Shown one piece after another: positions 14,621 to 22,982 of a stretch of 64,000 nucleotides of DNA. The position numbers and the translations under genes are program-made. The stretch's first letter is position 1, and each line of letters begins with the position of its first letter. This stretch comes from Streptomyces tubercidicus (GTDB lineage Bacteria; Actinomycetota; Actinomycetes; Streptomycetales; Streptomycetaceae), in the NCBI RefSeq assembly GCF_027497495.1, contig NZ_CP114205.1:310001-374000 (forward strand), given 5' to 3'. Below the pieces are notes generated by a model, which was not told where the DNA came from, made no database searches, and saw nothing but the letters and a program-made list of their open reading frames with translations.

Positions 14621-17462
14621 CACCCCCGCCCCGGCGGCGCTCCAGGAGGAACTGCTGCGCCGGGCACGCTCCCGCGCGGCCCGCCCCGCCGCCGTCCCCG
14701 CGCCCGTCCACCACGGGCCCGCACCGCTCTCCCACGCCCAGCGCCGGATGTGGCTGATGGACCGGCTGGGACAGGGCGGCGCGTCGTACAGCGTGCCGTT
14801 CGCCACCCGGCTGCGCGGTCCGCTCGATCTGGACGCGCTGACCGCCGCGCTGACGGCACTGGTCGGCCGCCACGAGATTCTGCGTACCCGGTACGGGCAA
14901 CGGGACGGCGAGCCTTACCAGGAGGTGCTGCCCGCGCCGGAGTCGATGGCGCTGCGCGTCGTGGACACGGCCGCCGACGGAGCCGACACCCTGCTGGCCG
15001 AGGAGGCGCACCGCCCGTTCGACCTCGCCGCCGGTCCGCTGCCGCGTGCTCTGGTGCTGCGGCACGGTCCGCAGGACCACACCGTACTGCTGACGTTCCA
15101 TCACATCGCGCTGGACGGCGCCTCCTTGGAGACCGTCGCCGGGGAGCTGGCCGAGCTCTACGCGGCCGCTGCCCGGGGCGAGTCCGCCGAGCAGCCGGCT
15201 CCGCCGCAGTACGCGGACTTCGCGCGGCGGGAGCAGGCCGCCGCCGACCGCCTCGAACAGGGCCTGCGCCGCTGCGAAGCCCGCCTCGAAGGTGTCTCCC
15301 CGCTGCGTCTGCCCCGCCCCGCGCAGCCGCCCGCCGGCCATGCCGCCCGGTCCGCCGGAACGCACACCGCCCCGCTCGACCCGCGGGTGCCCGCGGCCCT
15401 GCGCGAGCTGGGCCGGCAGCACCGGGCCACCCTGTTCACTGTGGCCCTCGCCGCGGCCTTCGCCGCCCTGCACCGCTTCACCGGCCAGGACGACCTGGTG
15501 ATCGGGGTCGCCGGCAGCCACCGGCAGGGCGCGGAGATGCGCGGTCTGGTCGGGCTGTGCGTCAACACCCTCCCGGTGCGGGTGAACACGGGCGGCGATC
15601 CGTCCTTCACCGCGCTGGTGGAGCGCGTACGGGAAGCGCTGCTGGACGCCCAGCAGTGCCGCGAGGTGCCCTTCGATCTCGTCCTGGAGCGCCTCGGCGC
15701 CGCCGCCCGCGGCACGGACGGTACGGCCCTGATACGGGTGACCGCGGACGTCCTGGGTGAGCCCACCACGCTGCGGCTGCCCGACACGGTGGGCGAGTAT
15801 GTCGAGGTCGGCCCCGCCGAGGCCAAGTTCGACCTCTCCTTCGGTCTGGTGGACACCGACGCCCCCGCCGGTCTCGTCCAGTACGGCCGGGCCGCGCTGG
15901 ACGAGGAAGCGGCGGCCGGTCTCGGTGCGCACTACGGTGCGCTGCTCACCGCGGTCGCCGACGAACCGGGCGTTCGGCTGTCCCAGTTGCCCGGTGCGGT
16001 ACCGGCGGCGCCGGACCAGACCGACGGGCACCCGGCCGAGGCGCTGCTGCGCGCGCACCCCGGGGTGGCCGAGGCCACGGTGCTCGAAACGGCGGGCGGT
16101 CCGCTGCTGGCGTACGCCGTGCTGCGCGAGATCGGCGGCCCCGCACCGGCCGAACTCCGCTCCCGTCTGCGGGCCGAACTGGCTCCGGAACTGGTGCCCG
16201 CCACGGTGACCCTGCTGGACGCGCTGCCCCGGACGGCCGACGGCACGGTCGACCCGGCCCGGCTGCCCGGCGTACCGTCCGCGCCCGCACCGGAAGGCGC
16301 CCGCGCCGAAGCCGTGACCGAAGGCTTCACCGCGCTGCTGGGCCGTCAGCCCGGCCCGGACGAGGACTTCTTCCTCCTCGGCGGTCATTCGCTGGTCGCC
16401 GTCCAGCTCGCCGAGCGGCTGCGCGAGGCGCTGACACTGCCGCTGACCGGCCTGGACATCATGCAGGCCCGTACCCCGCGCGCGGTCACCGCGCTGCTGG
16501 ACGCCCGCGCCGCGGAACGGGCCGCCGCGCCCACGGTCACCACGGCCCGTCCGCGGCGCTCGCGCGAGGGCACGGTGCTGGTCACCGGCGGCACCGGAGG
16601 GGTCGGCGCGTTCGTCCTGCGTGAACTGGCCGCCCGCGGCCGCCCGGTGCTGGCCCTGGCCCGCCCCGAATCCGCGCATCTGGTCGCCGGGGACGGGGTG
16701 GACGTCATCGAGGGCGATCTCACCGACCTGGACGGGCTGCGCAAGGCCGTCGACAGCGCCGATGCGGTCATCCACGCGGCCTGTACCTTCACCCGCCCCG
16801 AGGTCGATGTGACGGCGATGGCGGCGATGGTCGGCGCCTGGTCGCGCGGCCCGTTCGTCTTCGTCAGCAGCGTGGACGCCTATGGGCGCCCGGCCGGTGA
16901 GTGGGTGGCGGAGGAGTCCGCCCCGGGCCATCCGCTGAGCGCGTACGGGCAGGCGAAGCTGGACTGTGAGGCGCTGCTGCTGCGGGCCGCGGGTTCCGAG
17001 GGCCGGGGCGGGGCGAGCGCCGTCCGCTCCCCCCTCGTCTGGGGCCCGCACCAGCGGCTGCGGGACCAGCTGCGCTGGGGTGCGACCGGTCTGCTCTACC
17101 AGGCCGCGCGGGAGGGCCGGCCGATCGCACTGCCCCGGCCGGGTACCGGTGGCCATGCCTGGTACGGCGCGGCCTGGGTGCACGCCGCCGCGCTGGCCCG
17201 GTCCGTGGTCTCCTGCCTGGACTCCCCCGTGCACGGCGTCGCCAACGCCGTCAGCGGACATGTCACCTGGCGGGACCTGGCCGGCGCACTGACCGAACTG
17301 CTCGGCAGCGACAGCGAGATCCTCGAAACGGACGAGGTCCATCCGGATCTCGACCACCGCTGGCACTACCACTCCGACCGGCTGTCCCCGTCCCTGCGCC
17401 TGCAGCCGGGCGAGGACTGGCGCTCCGTACTGGCCGCGATGACGGACCCGTCCGAGGGGTGA
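14610..17462 (+). CDS. Terminal NRPS protein: C - adenylation-lid remnant - T - SDR reductase
   Basis: A 950-aa protein with an unusual order. The C domain (about 35-460) has FHHIALDG (His164-165) and VGLCVNTLPV. Residues about 475-555 look only like the small C-terminal lid of an A domain (PGVAEATVLE, ELVPATVTLLDALPRT). The whole nucleotide-binding core (A1-A8) is missing, and the A10 position reads TADGTVD without the catalytic Lys. The carrier follows (LGGHS, Ser594), then from about 655 an extended short-chain dehydrogenase domain with VLVTGGTGGVG and a YxxxK pair (SAYGQAK). No thioesterase is present. I infer that its carrier is loaded in trans, and that the product is released or modified by NAD(P)H-dependent reduction. 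The SDR looks more like an epimerase/dehydratase-type enzyme than a classical thioester reductase. Confidence 0.85.
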   Translation: MTTDTPAPAALQEELLRRARSRAARPAAVPAPVHHGPAPLSHAQRRMWLMDRLGQGGASYSVPFATRLRGPLDLDALTAALTALVGRHEILRTRYGQRDGEPYQEVLPAPESMALRVVDTAADGADTLLAEEAHRPFDLAAGPLPRALVLRHGPQDHTVLLTFHHIALDGASLETVAGELAELYAAAARGESAEQPAPPQYADFARREQAAADRLEQGLRRCEARLEGVSPLRLPRPAQPPAGHAARSAGTHTAPLDPRVPAALRELGRQHRATLFTVALAAAFAALHRFTGQDDLVIGVAGSHRQGAEMRGLVGLCVNTLPVRVNTGGDPSFTALVERVREALLDAQQCREVPFDLVLERLGAAARGTDGTALIRVTADVLGEPTTLRLPDTVGEYVEVGPAEAKFDLSFGLVDTDAPAGLVQYGRAALDEEAAAGLGAHYGALLTAVADEPGVRLSQLPGAVPAAPDQTDGHPAEALLRAHPGVAEATVLETAGGPLLAYAVLREIGGPAPAELRSRLRAELAPELVPATVTLLDALPRTADGTVDPARLPGVPSAPAPEGARAEAVTEGFTALLGRQPGPDEDFFLLGGHSLVAVQLAERLREALTLPLTGLDIMQARTPRAVTALLDARAAERAAAPTVTTARPRRSREGTVLVTGGTGGVGAFVLRELAARGRPVLALARPESAHLVAGDGVDVIEGDLTDLDGLRKAVDSADAVIHAACTFTRPEVDVTAMAAMVGAWSRGPFVFVSSVDAYGRPAGEWVAEESAPGHPLSAYGQAKLDCEALLLRAAGSEGRGGASAVRSPLVWGPHQRLRDQLRWGATGLLYQAAREGRPIALPRPGTGGHAWYGAAWVHAAALARSVVSCLDSPVHGVANAVSGHVTWRDLAGALTELLGSDSEILETDEVHPDLDHRWHYHSDRLSPSLRLQPGEDWRSVLAAMTDPSEG

Positions 17463-17483
17463 CCCGCGTGGGGTGACGGCACC

Positions 17484-17513
17484 GCGCCCGGTGGCTCCTC
17501 GGCCACCGGGCGC
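17484..17513 (+). terminator. Hairpin after the NRPS operon
   Basis: A perfect 12-bp stem (GCGCCCGGTGGC / GCCACCGGGCGC) with a six-base loop begins 22 bp after the last NRPS stop. There is no T-run, as is common for GC-rich actinobacterial terminators. Confidence 0.65.
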
Positions 17514-17665
17514 TCGTGCGACAGAAGGGGGAGCCGGGAGCCTAGAACGGGACAATCCGGTAAATCAGCACCTTTCCGGCCTGCCCCCGCCGTTTCCCGC
17601 CGCCGGCTTGCGACCATGGGCGGGCTGCCGGGCTGACGCCCTCCGTCGCCGTAAAGGAGCCCTCC

Positions 17666-18175
17666 ATGAACGCCAGCACGGACCTGCTCGTCGATGCCTT
17701 CGGACGTATCCGGGAGAGCGTCGAGGACGCGGTTACCGGGCTCGACCCCGATGAGCTCGGTACCCGCCCCGATGACGCCGCCAACTCGATCGGCTGGCTG
17801 GTCTGGCATCTCACCCGGATCCAGGACGACCATCTCTCCGGGGTGGCCGGCACCGAGCAGATCTGGACCTCGGACGGCTGGTACGACCGCTTCGGCCTCC
17901 CCTTCTCCCCCGACGACACCGGATACGGCCACTCCGCCAAGGAGGTCGAGGCCGTACGGGACCTGACCGATGAGCTGCTGATGGGCTATCACGGCGCGGT
18001 CCACGACAACACCGTGCAGTACCTCGCCGGGATCGACGACAAGGACATGAAGCGCGTCGTCGACCGGGCCTGGACACCGCCCGTCACCCTGGGCGTCCGG
18101 CTCGTCAGCGTCATCGCCGACGACCTCCAGCACGCCGGGCAGGCGGCCTATGTGCGTGGGCTGCTCGGCCGTTGA
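17666..18175 (+). CDS. DinB-like (DUF664-type) putative metal-binding protein
   Basis: A 169-aa four-helix-bundle protein of the DinB/YfiT superfamily, whose actinobacterial members are often thiol (mycothiol)-dependent transferases. The pattern fits: SIGWLVWHLTRIQDDH near residues 35-52 supplies two of the expected metal-binding histidines, and DDLQHAGQAAYVRG near the C-terminus supplies the third. A strong AAAGGAG lies eight bases before the ATG. The gene is monocistronic between the NRPS terminator and a convergent phosphoesterase gene. Substrate unknown, and a direct link to the NRPS locus is not evident. Confidence 0.8.
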   Translation: MNASTDLLVDAFGRIRESVEDAVTGLDPDELGTRPDDAANSIGWLVWHLTRIQDDHLSGVAGTEQIWTSDGWYDRFGLPFSPDDTGYGHSAKEVEAVRDLTDELLMGYHGAVHDNTVQYLAGIDDKDMKRVVDRAWTPPVTLGVRLVSVIADDLQHAGQAAYVRGLLGR

Positions 18176-18211
18176 GCACCGGGCGGGGCGGGGCGGCCGG
18201 CCACCGCGCGC

Positions 18212-18715
18212 TCAGCGCCGGCGGGGCAGGCGGTGCAGCTCCACGGCGGTGAGCCGGCCCGCCGTGATCTCCGCCGTCATATAGGTGCAGTACGGCTCCC
18301 TGCGGCGGTCGGTCGGCGAACCCGGGTTGAGCAGGCGCAGCCGGTCGCCCGCCATGGAGTCCCAGGGGATGTGACTGTGCCCGAACACCAGCACATCGAG
18401 CCCGGGGAACCGTTCGGCGCACCGGCGCTCCCGGCCCTGCGCGGGGCCGGTCTCATGCACCACACCGAGCCGTACGCCCGCCAGTTCCGCGTACGCCACC
18501 TCGGGCAGCCGCGCCCGCAGCTCCGGGCCGTCGTTGTTGCCGTACACCCCGATCAGCCGCCGCGCGCGGCCCGCCAGCAGGTCCAGGGTGGCGGTGTCCA
18601 CCCAGTCACCGGCGTGCACGACGACATCGGCGTCCGGCACCTCGTCGAGCAGCTGGGGCGGCAGCGCCTTGGCGCGCTTGGGCAGATGGGTGTCGGACAG
18701 CAGCAGAAGCCGCAC
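18212..18715 (-). CDS. YfcE/MJ0936-type metallophosphoesterase
   Basis: A 167-aa calcineurin-like phosphoesterase. The metal-binding blocks are all present in order: LLLLSDTH (Asp-x-His) at the N-terminus, HAGDW near residue 35, GNND near 59, and GHSH near 116, followed by NPGSPTDRRR, typical of the YfcE family. These enzymes hydrolyse phosphodiesters in a Mn/Ni-dependent way, and their physiological substrate is usually unknown. The GTG start has GAGGAG seven bases upstream. It is probably cotranscribed with the SDR gene located 38 bp upstream. Confidence 0.88.
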   Translation of the reverse strand: MRLLLLSDTHLPKRAKALPPQLLDEVPDADVVVHAGDWVDTATLDLLAGRARRLIGVYGNNDGPELRARLPEVAYAELAGVRLGVVHETGPAQGRERRCAERFPGLDVLVFGHSHIPWDSMAGDRLRLLNPGSPTDRRREPYCTYMTAEITAGRLTAVELHRLPRRR

Positions 18716-18753
18716 GGGGCTCTCCTCGGGCCGTGTTCACGGACGCCTGACGG

Positions 18754-19578
18754 TCAGCGTTCCTGGGCGGTGGGCCGCACCGTGAGCTCATTGACCGCCA
18801 TATGGGGCGGCTGGGTGACCATGAAGGCAACGGATCGGGCGATGTCCTCGGCCCGCAGCCAGACGTCCTGCGGCATTCCGTGCGCCGACGCCGCCTGGCT
18901 GCCGTCGCGCGTCATCTCCGTCACGGTCATGCCGGGTTCGACCAGCCCGACCCGAACCTGACGCCCCGTCACCTCTTGGCGCAGCGCCTCGCTGAAGCAG
19001 CACACCGCGTGCTTGGTGGCCGAGTAGACGCTGTTGTCCTTACGGGGCACCCGGCCCGCGACCGAGCTGACGGTCACCAGGTCGGCCACGCCCCGCGGTC
19101 CGTCCTGCGCCGCGTGCAGCAGATGTGGCAGCGCGGCATGGGACATCCGCAGCACCGCCCGGAAGTTGAGGTCGACCATCCGGTCCCAGTCCTCGGGGTC
19201 GCTGTCCGTCACCGCGCCGCGTACGCCGAAGCCCGCGCTGTTCACCAGAATGTCCAACCGTCCGAAGTGGTCAACGGTCTGATCGACCGTCCGACGGGCC
19301 TCGGGGCCGTCCGCCAGGTCGGCGGTCACGGCGAGGGACGCGCCTCCCCGCGCGCCGATCGCCTCCGCCAGCTCCTCCAGCCGCTCGGTCCGGCGGGCCA
19401 CCAGCGCGAGGGAGCAGCCCTCCCGGGCGAGCGCCAGGGCGGTGGCGGCGCCGATGCCGCTGGAGGCGCCGGTCACCAGCGCCACACTGCCCGCCAGCGG
19501 CTGCCGCCCGGCGTCACTGCCCGCCACGGAGGCGCCCTGACGTGCCGTCGCCGCGCGCTCGCTCTCTCCGCTGCCCAT
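18754..19578 (-). CDS. Short-chain dehydrogenase/reductase
   Basis: A classical SDR of 274 aa. The cofactor motif TGASSGIG lies near residue 36 after a ~28-residue polar extension, NSAG follows near residue 112, and the catalytic Ser and YSATK are at about 170-188. An Arg pair after the second strand (ARRTERL) favours NADP(H). The C-terminus (AFMVTQPPHMAVNELTVRPT) is typical of the YdfG/serine-dehydrogenase-like subgroup. A GGAGGAG Shine-Dalgarno lies ahead of the ATG. Substrate unknown. The downstream phosphoesterase gene is probably in the same transcript. Confidence 0.87.
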   Translation of the reverse strand: MGSGESERAATARQGASVAGSDAGRQPLAGSVALVTGASSGIGAATALALAREGCSLALVARRTERLEELAEAIGARGGASLAVTADLADGPEARRTVDQTVDHFGRLDILVNSAGFGVRGAVTDSDPEDWDRMVDLNFRAVLRMSHAALPHLLHAAQDGPRGVADLVTVSSVAGRVPRKDNSVYSATKHAVCCFSEALRQEVTGRQVRVGLVEPGMTVTEMTRDGSQAASAHGMPQDVWLRAEDIARSVAFMVTQPPHMAVNELTVRPTAQER

Positions 19579-19823
19579 CGCGTCCCACTCCTCCTGCTCG
19601 GTTTCCCCGGCACACCTCCGGCGGCCGCCTTTTCCGTTCGGGAAATCCGTACCCCGCCGCCCCGCTGAATTCTCTTTCCCCTCCGCTATCCGTACTCCTC
19701 ATCTGCCCCACGACATACGCCGGATGGGCAGGAAAAACACGGCCGTCCCTTCCACCGGCGCGGTGCTCACGGGCGAACAACGGGTATTACCCCTATAACC
19801 CCTTGCGCTCCCGGGAGCTGCTC

Positions 19824-20327
19824 ATGAGGCATACGCATCCCCTGCCCGGCGACATCGGACTCACCCGCATATCCGGCATCACCGGCCGGTTGATCCGCTT
19901 AGGACAATGGATCAACGGAGACGGCTTCGCGGATTATGAACACGCCTTTCTCGTCCTGCCCGACGGCCGGCTGCTGGAAGCCGAGCCGGGCGGTGCCCGT
20001 ATCGAGCCCCTCACCGCGTACGACGGCACCTCGGTGCGCTACGTCTGTCCGGAAGGGCTCACCGACCAGCAGCGCACGGCCATCTGCGCGGCGGCCACCG
20101 CCTACGTAGGAGTCCCCTACAGCTTCCTCGACTACCTGGCGATCGCCGCGCACCGCTTCCATCTGCCGCTCCCGGGGCTGCGCCGCTACGTCGCCAGCAC
20201 CCGGCACATGATCTGCTCCCAACTCGTCGACCAGACCTACCAGGACGCCGGTGTCCATCTCTTCGCCGACCACCGCTGGCCGGGCTATGTGACCCCGATG
20301 GCCCTGTACAACCTGCTGGCCGACTGA
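19824..20327 (+). CDS. Permuted papain-fold (YiiX/NlpC-P60-like) putative cysteine hydrolase
   Basis: A 167-aa protein resembling circularly permuted NlpC/P60 enzymes. The His comes first (YEHAFLVLPDGRLLEAEPGG, about residues 38-57) and the Cys later (HMICSQLVDQTYQDAG, Cys about residue 133), with VGVPYSFLDYLAIAA between them. Such proteins cleave amide or thioester bonds in lipids or cell-wall peptides. No signal peptide is visible, so a cytoplasmic role or release by other means is likely. The ATG at 19824 has GGGAG at the usual spacing. The 245 bp in front are unusually A/T-rich (GGGTATTACCCCTATAACCC) and probably hold the promoter. Confidence 0.75.
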   Translation: MRHTHPLPGDIGLTRISGITGRLIRLGQWINGDGFADYEHAFLVLPDGRLLEAEPGGARIEPLTAYDGTSVRYVCPEGLTDQQRTAICAAATAYVGVPYSFLDYLAIAAHRFHLPLPGLRRYVASTRHMICSQLVDQTYQDAGVHLFADHRWPGYVTPMALYNLLAD

Positions 20328-20416
20328 CCTCCGTACGGGCACACCCGGCGGCGGCCCGGATGCCTCCCGGTAGCGTGGCACCTGTCATTGATGCCACCGG
20401 TGAGAGGTGAGGGCCC

Positions 20417-20812
20417 ATGCGGCGGCAACCCGTACTCGTCTATGACGGCGACTGTGCCTTCTGCACGTCCGCGGTGCGGTTCGCGGAACGGTGGCTGCGT
20501 CCGCGCTGTGCGGCCACGCCCTGGCAGTTCGCCGATCTCGCTCAGCTCGGCGTCAGCCGGCGGCGGGCCGAGCACGAGGTGCTGTGGGTGACGCCGACCG
20601 GCGCCGTGCACGGGGGCGCGCAGGCGGTCGCCAAGCTGCTGCTGAGCGCGGACCGCGGATGGCCGGTCGTGGGTGCGCTGCTCACGCTGCCGCCGCTGCG
20701 CTGGGCCGCCCAGGGGGTGTACCGGCTGATCGCGCGCAACCGTCATCGGATGCCGGGCGGGACGGCGGCCTGTGCGCTGCCGTCCCCGCCCACGGCCGGG
20801 AAGCCGACGTAG
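20417..20812 (+). CDS. DCC-family thiol-disulfide oxidoreductase (DUF393)
   Basis: A 131-aa protein opening with the family hallmark YDGDCAFC at residues 9-16, a thioredoxin-like fold with a CxxC-derived site reduced to DCxxC. The rest follows the family: a segment predicting the redox partner level (ADLAQLGVSRRRAEHEVLWV) and an amphipathic end with WAAQGVYRLIARNRHRM. GAGAGGTGAG lies before the ATG. Function of the family is poorly known; members are assumed to act in thiol-disulfide exchange. The gene stands alone, convergent with the L,D-transpeptidase gene. Confidence 0.85.
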   Translation: MRRQPVLVYDGDCAFCTSAVRFAERWLRPRCAATPWQFADLAQLGVSRRRAEHEVLWVTPTGAVHGGAQAVAKLLLSADRGWPVVGALLTLPPLRWAAQGVYRLIARNRHRMPGGTAACALPSPPTAGKPT

Positions 20813-20840
20813 CGGGGCCCGGCCGGGGTGGTCCGTCGCC

Positions 20841-20889
20841 AGGTACCGGACGTGCCGTCAGGTACCGGACGTGCCGTCAGGTACCGGAC
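20841..20889. repeat. 19-bp tandem repeat at the 3' end of the L,D-transpeptidase gene
   Basis: Two exact copies of AGGTACCGGACGTGCCGTC are followed by an 11-bp partial copy that contains the last codons of the transpeptidase gene. The array therefore looks like duplication of the gene's own end. It lies outside any other gene. Confidence 0.85.
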
Positions 20890-21608
20890 TTACGGCCGTA
20901 GACGTAGACGTCATCACCGTTCTTGAGCAGGGACCAGTACTTCTTGGCGTCGTTGCTGCGCATATTGACGCAGCCGTGGGAGCCGGGCGCCGACCAGACG
21001 CTCCCGCTGATGGAGTGGAACGCCTGCCCGCCGTCGAAGAACTGGCTGTACGGCATGGGCACGTCGTAGAGGGTCGAGACATGGTGCAGATGGCGCCAGT
21101 AGATCTTCTTCGCGCCGGTACGGGTCTCGTAACCGTCGCGGCCGGTGCGGACCGGGACCGGCCCGAACACCAGCTTCTTGCCGTCCTGGATCCAGCTGAG
21201 CTGGCGGGTCAGGTCGACGCAGGCTATCCGCCCCTTGGTGGTGGGGCAGTGACCGGCCTTGTTGGGGTTGTTCCCGGCCGCGTTCTGCTGTGCCACGACG
21301 CGCATCACGCCCCAGGTGACGGGTCCGGCGTAGCCGATGTTCGGGGTGATGCCGTGGCTGGTCTGGAAGGCACGGATCGCCCGGCAGTCGGCGGCCGACT
21401 GCCGGCCGTCCACCCGCAGTCCGAGGAACTTCTCGGCCTGCTTCTGGTAGGGACCACGGGCCGCGGTGCACGAAGACGCGGTGGCGGCCTGGGCCGTGGA
21501 ACCGAAGGCCACCGTCAGCGGGACGGTCAGGGCCGTGAGAGCGAGCGCCGCGCCCGCCCGACGACCGGCGCCGGACCGCGGGACACGCAGGTTCAGTCGT
21601 CTTTTCAT
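20877..21608 (-). CDS. Secreted L,D-transpeptidase (YkuD domain)
   Basis: A 243-aa exported cell-wall enzyme expected to make 3-3 peptidoglycan cross-links. The start MKRRLNLRV leads into a signal peptide ending near AQAATA (about residue 38). A peptidoglycan-binding-like helical region follows (DGRQSAADCRAIRAFQ, about 65-80), then the YkuD domain with HSISGSVWSAPGSHGCVNM, nucleophile Cys213. VYVYGRKSGT ends the chain, with no transmembrane anchor. I chose the ATG at 21608 because a longer frame only adds residues with no signal-peptide character. The 3' end is duplicated in tandem just beyond the stop. Confidence 0.88.
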   Translation of the reverse strand: MKRRLNLRVPRSGAGRRAGAALALTALTVPLTVAFGSTAQAATASSCTAARGPYQKQAEKFLGLRVDGRQSAADCRAIRAFQTSHGITPNIGYAGPVTWGVMRVVAQQNAAGNNPNKAGHCPTTKGRIACVDLTRQLSWIQDGKKLVFGPVPVRTGRDGYETRTGAKKIYWRHLHHVSTLYDVPMPYSQFFDGGQAFHSISGSVWSAPGSHGCVNMRSNDAKKYWSLLKNGDDVYVYGRKSGT

Positions 21609-21683
21609 GCCCCGTAGGACTGTTTGCCCGACCCGCCGGTTGCGGGCGTGACCGACCCGAAATATCTGATAGGCGAAAACGCG

Positions 21684-21718
21684 CCCCGGCGGACGGAACG
21701 GCGTCCGGTCCGCCGGGG
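21684..21718 (-). terminator. Hairpin after the small secreted-protein gene
   Basis: Perfect 11-bp stem (CCCCGGCGGAC / GTCCGCCGGGG) with a 13-base loop, just past the stop of the gene ending at 21730. It also sits upstream of the transpeptidase gene, so it separates the two transcripts. Confidence 0.6.
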
Positions 21719-21729
21719 AGGTGGACCGC

Positions 21730-22158
21730 TTACAGGACCGAGACCTTCTCCTCACGGGTGTAGATGAACCCGTCGTTGTCGAGGTAGAAGACGGAGACCT
21801 TCACCGTGTCGCCCTTGGCGAAGTGCGAAGCAACGGCCGGGCGCAGGGTCACCAGTGCCGTGTGATTGGTGTAGTCGCAGACGAGCTTGTTCTTCTTGAC
21901 GGTGCCGGCGGCGGTCGACTCGTCGGAACCGGTCTGGTTGAGCTTGATCGCGCCGGCGACCAGCTGGTGGTTAATTCCGGTGTCACAGGAGTAGGTGACC
22001 TTCACCTGCAGGCCGGGCTCGTGCAGCGAGACCTTGTCGATGGTCATGAGGTTGGCCTTGGCGACCGCGGCCGGCGCGGCGACCAGTACGCCGGTGCCGG
22101 CCAGCACCGCGGCGGCCGCGGCACCGGCGAGACGACGCCGTAAACGGGATGACTTCAT
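21730..22158 (-). CDS. Small secreted protein of unknown function
   Basis: A 142-aa protein with a clear Sec signal peptide: basic start (MKSSRLRRRL), Ala-rich core, cleavage near APAAVAKA (about residue 34). The mature part of ~108 residues is beta-rich, with two cysteines (VTYSCDTG and KLVCDYTNH) that could form one disulfide, and a C-terminal VKVSVFYLDNDGFIYTREE. I do not recognise a family. It is a single gene with its own upstream A/T-rich region and its own terminator hairpin. Extracellular or wall-associated location is predicted; function is unknown. Confidence 0.75.
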   Translation of the reverse strand: MKSSRLRRRLAGAAAAAVLAGTGVLVAAPAAVAKANLMTIDKVSLHEPGLQVKVTYSCDTGINHQLVAGAIKLNQTGSDESTAAGTVKKNKLVCDYTNHTALVTLRPAVASHFAKGDTVKVSVFYLDNDGFIYTREEKVSVL

Positions 22159-22460
22159 GTGTGAGGTTCCCTTCCCCCCGCGCAGCCCCCACGTCAGAGA
22201 CGGCGGAAAATATCCGCCTGTGCGGGCGACTGCGACAGATGTTCAATTTGACGGTGATCATACGTGATCTCCCGAGTGCGGACCGCGGATTTCTCCACCA
22301 CGACGGGACGGCGGGGGCGAGACAGCGAACACGCCCCTCTCGATCACCCTTCGCTTTCCCACCGCCACTTAATGTGCTCATGGCGGACGGTCGCGGCGCC
22401 CGCGGACGGCCGCCTTCCCGGGCTCCGTCAGGAGTCACCCCCGCTCAGAAGGGACGACGC

Positions 22461-22949
22461 ATGATCACCGACGCAGTGCGCACGGAGTACGAGCGCCGCT
22501 TCGCCCTGTACGACACCGACGGCGACGGCTATCTGACCGTGCAGGACTTCACCGACCGGGCGCGGGTGCTGACGGACGCGGTGGGGGAACCGGCCGACTC
22601 CCCCAAGGCGCGGGCGCTGGGTGCGGGGATGCGCCACACCTTCGAGCAGCTCGCCGCGCTGGCGCAGGTCGAGGCCACCGGGCGGCTGAACCAGGAGCAG
22701 TTTGTCGCCGCGTTCGCGCGCGCGGGTGCGTCGGGGTCCCTCGGTCAGATCGTGGGACCGTCGATCGCCGCGACCGTCGCCCTCGCCGACGCCGACGGGG
22801 ACGGCGTGGTCAGCCAGGAGGACTTCGCGGCGGTGCACCGTGCGGCGGGGTACTCGGCCGCACAGGCGGCGCAGGCGTTCGCGGCGCTGGACCACGACGG
22901 TGACGGGCGGCTGCTGGTCGATGCGTTGCCGGGCGCCCCCGGCGAGTAG
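22461..22949 (+). CDS. EF-hand calcium-binding protein, calerythrin-like, shortened C-terminus
   Basis: A 162-aa cytoplasmic protein with three recognisable EF-hand loops: DTDGDGYLTVQDF near residue 18, DADGDGVVSQEDF near 112 and DHDGDGRLLVDAL near 147. The middle region (GRLNQEQFVAAFA) corresponds to a degenerate hand. Relatives in streptomycetes are usually about 170 residues and continue past the last loop with a full helix; here the chain ends soon after the loop (PGAPGE), so the last hand lacks most of its exiting helix. The ATG at 22461 has AAGGGACG upstream. It could act as a calcium buffer or sensor. Confidence 0.85.
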   Translation: MITDAVRTEYERRFALYDTDGDGYLTVQDFTDRARVLTDAVGEPADSPKARALGAGMRHTFEQLAALAQVEATGRLNQEQFVAAFARAGASGSLGQIVGPSIAATVALADADGDGVVSQEDFAAVHRAAGYSAAQAAQAFAALDHDGDGRLLVDALPGAPGE

Positions 22950-22982
22950 TAGGCGTCGGGCAGCGGCGCCCGCGCCCGGCCG

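Noticed and set aside
14610..17462. Frame-shift hiding a normal A domain in the terminal NRPS protein
   Set aside because: The linker between the C domain and the lid remnant is only some tens of residues, so there is no room for the missing ~400-residue core in any frame.
20841..20889. CRISPR-like repeats
   Set aside because: Units are directly adjacent without spacers and derive from the neighbouring gene's end.
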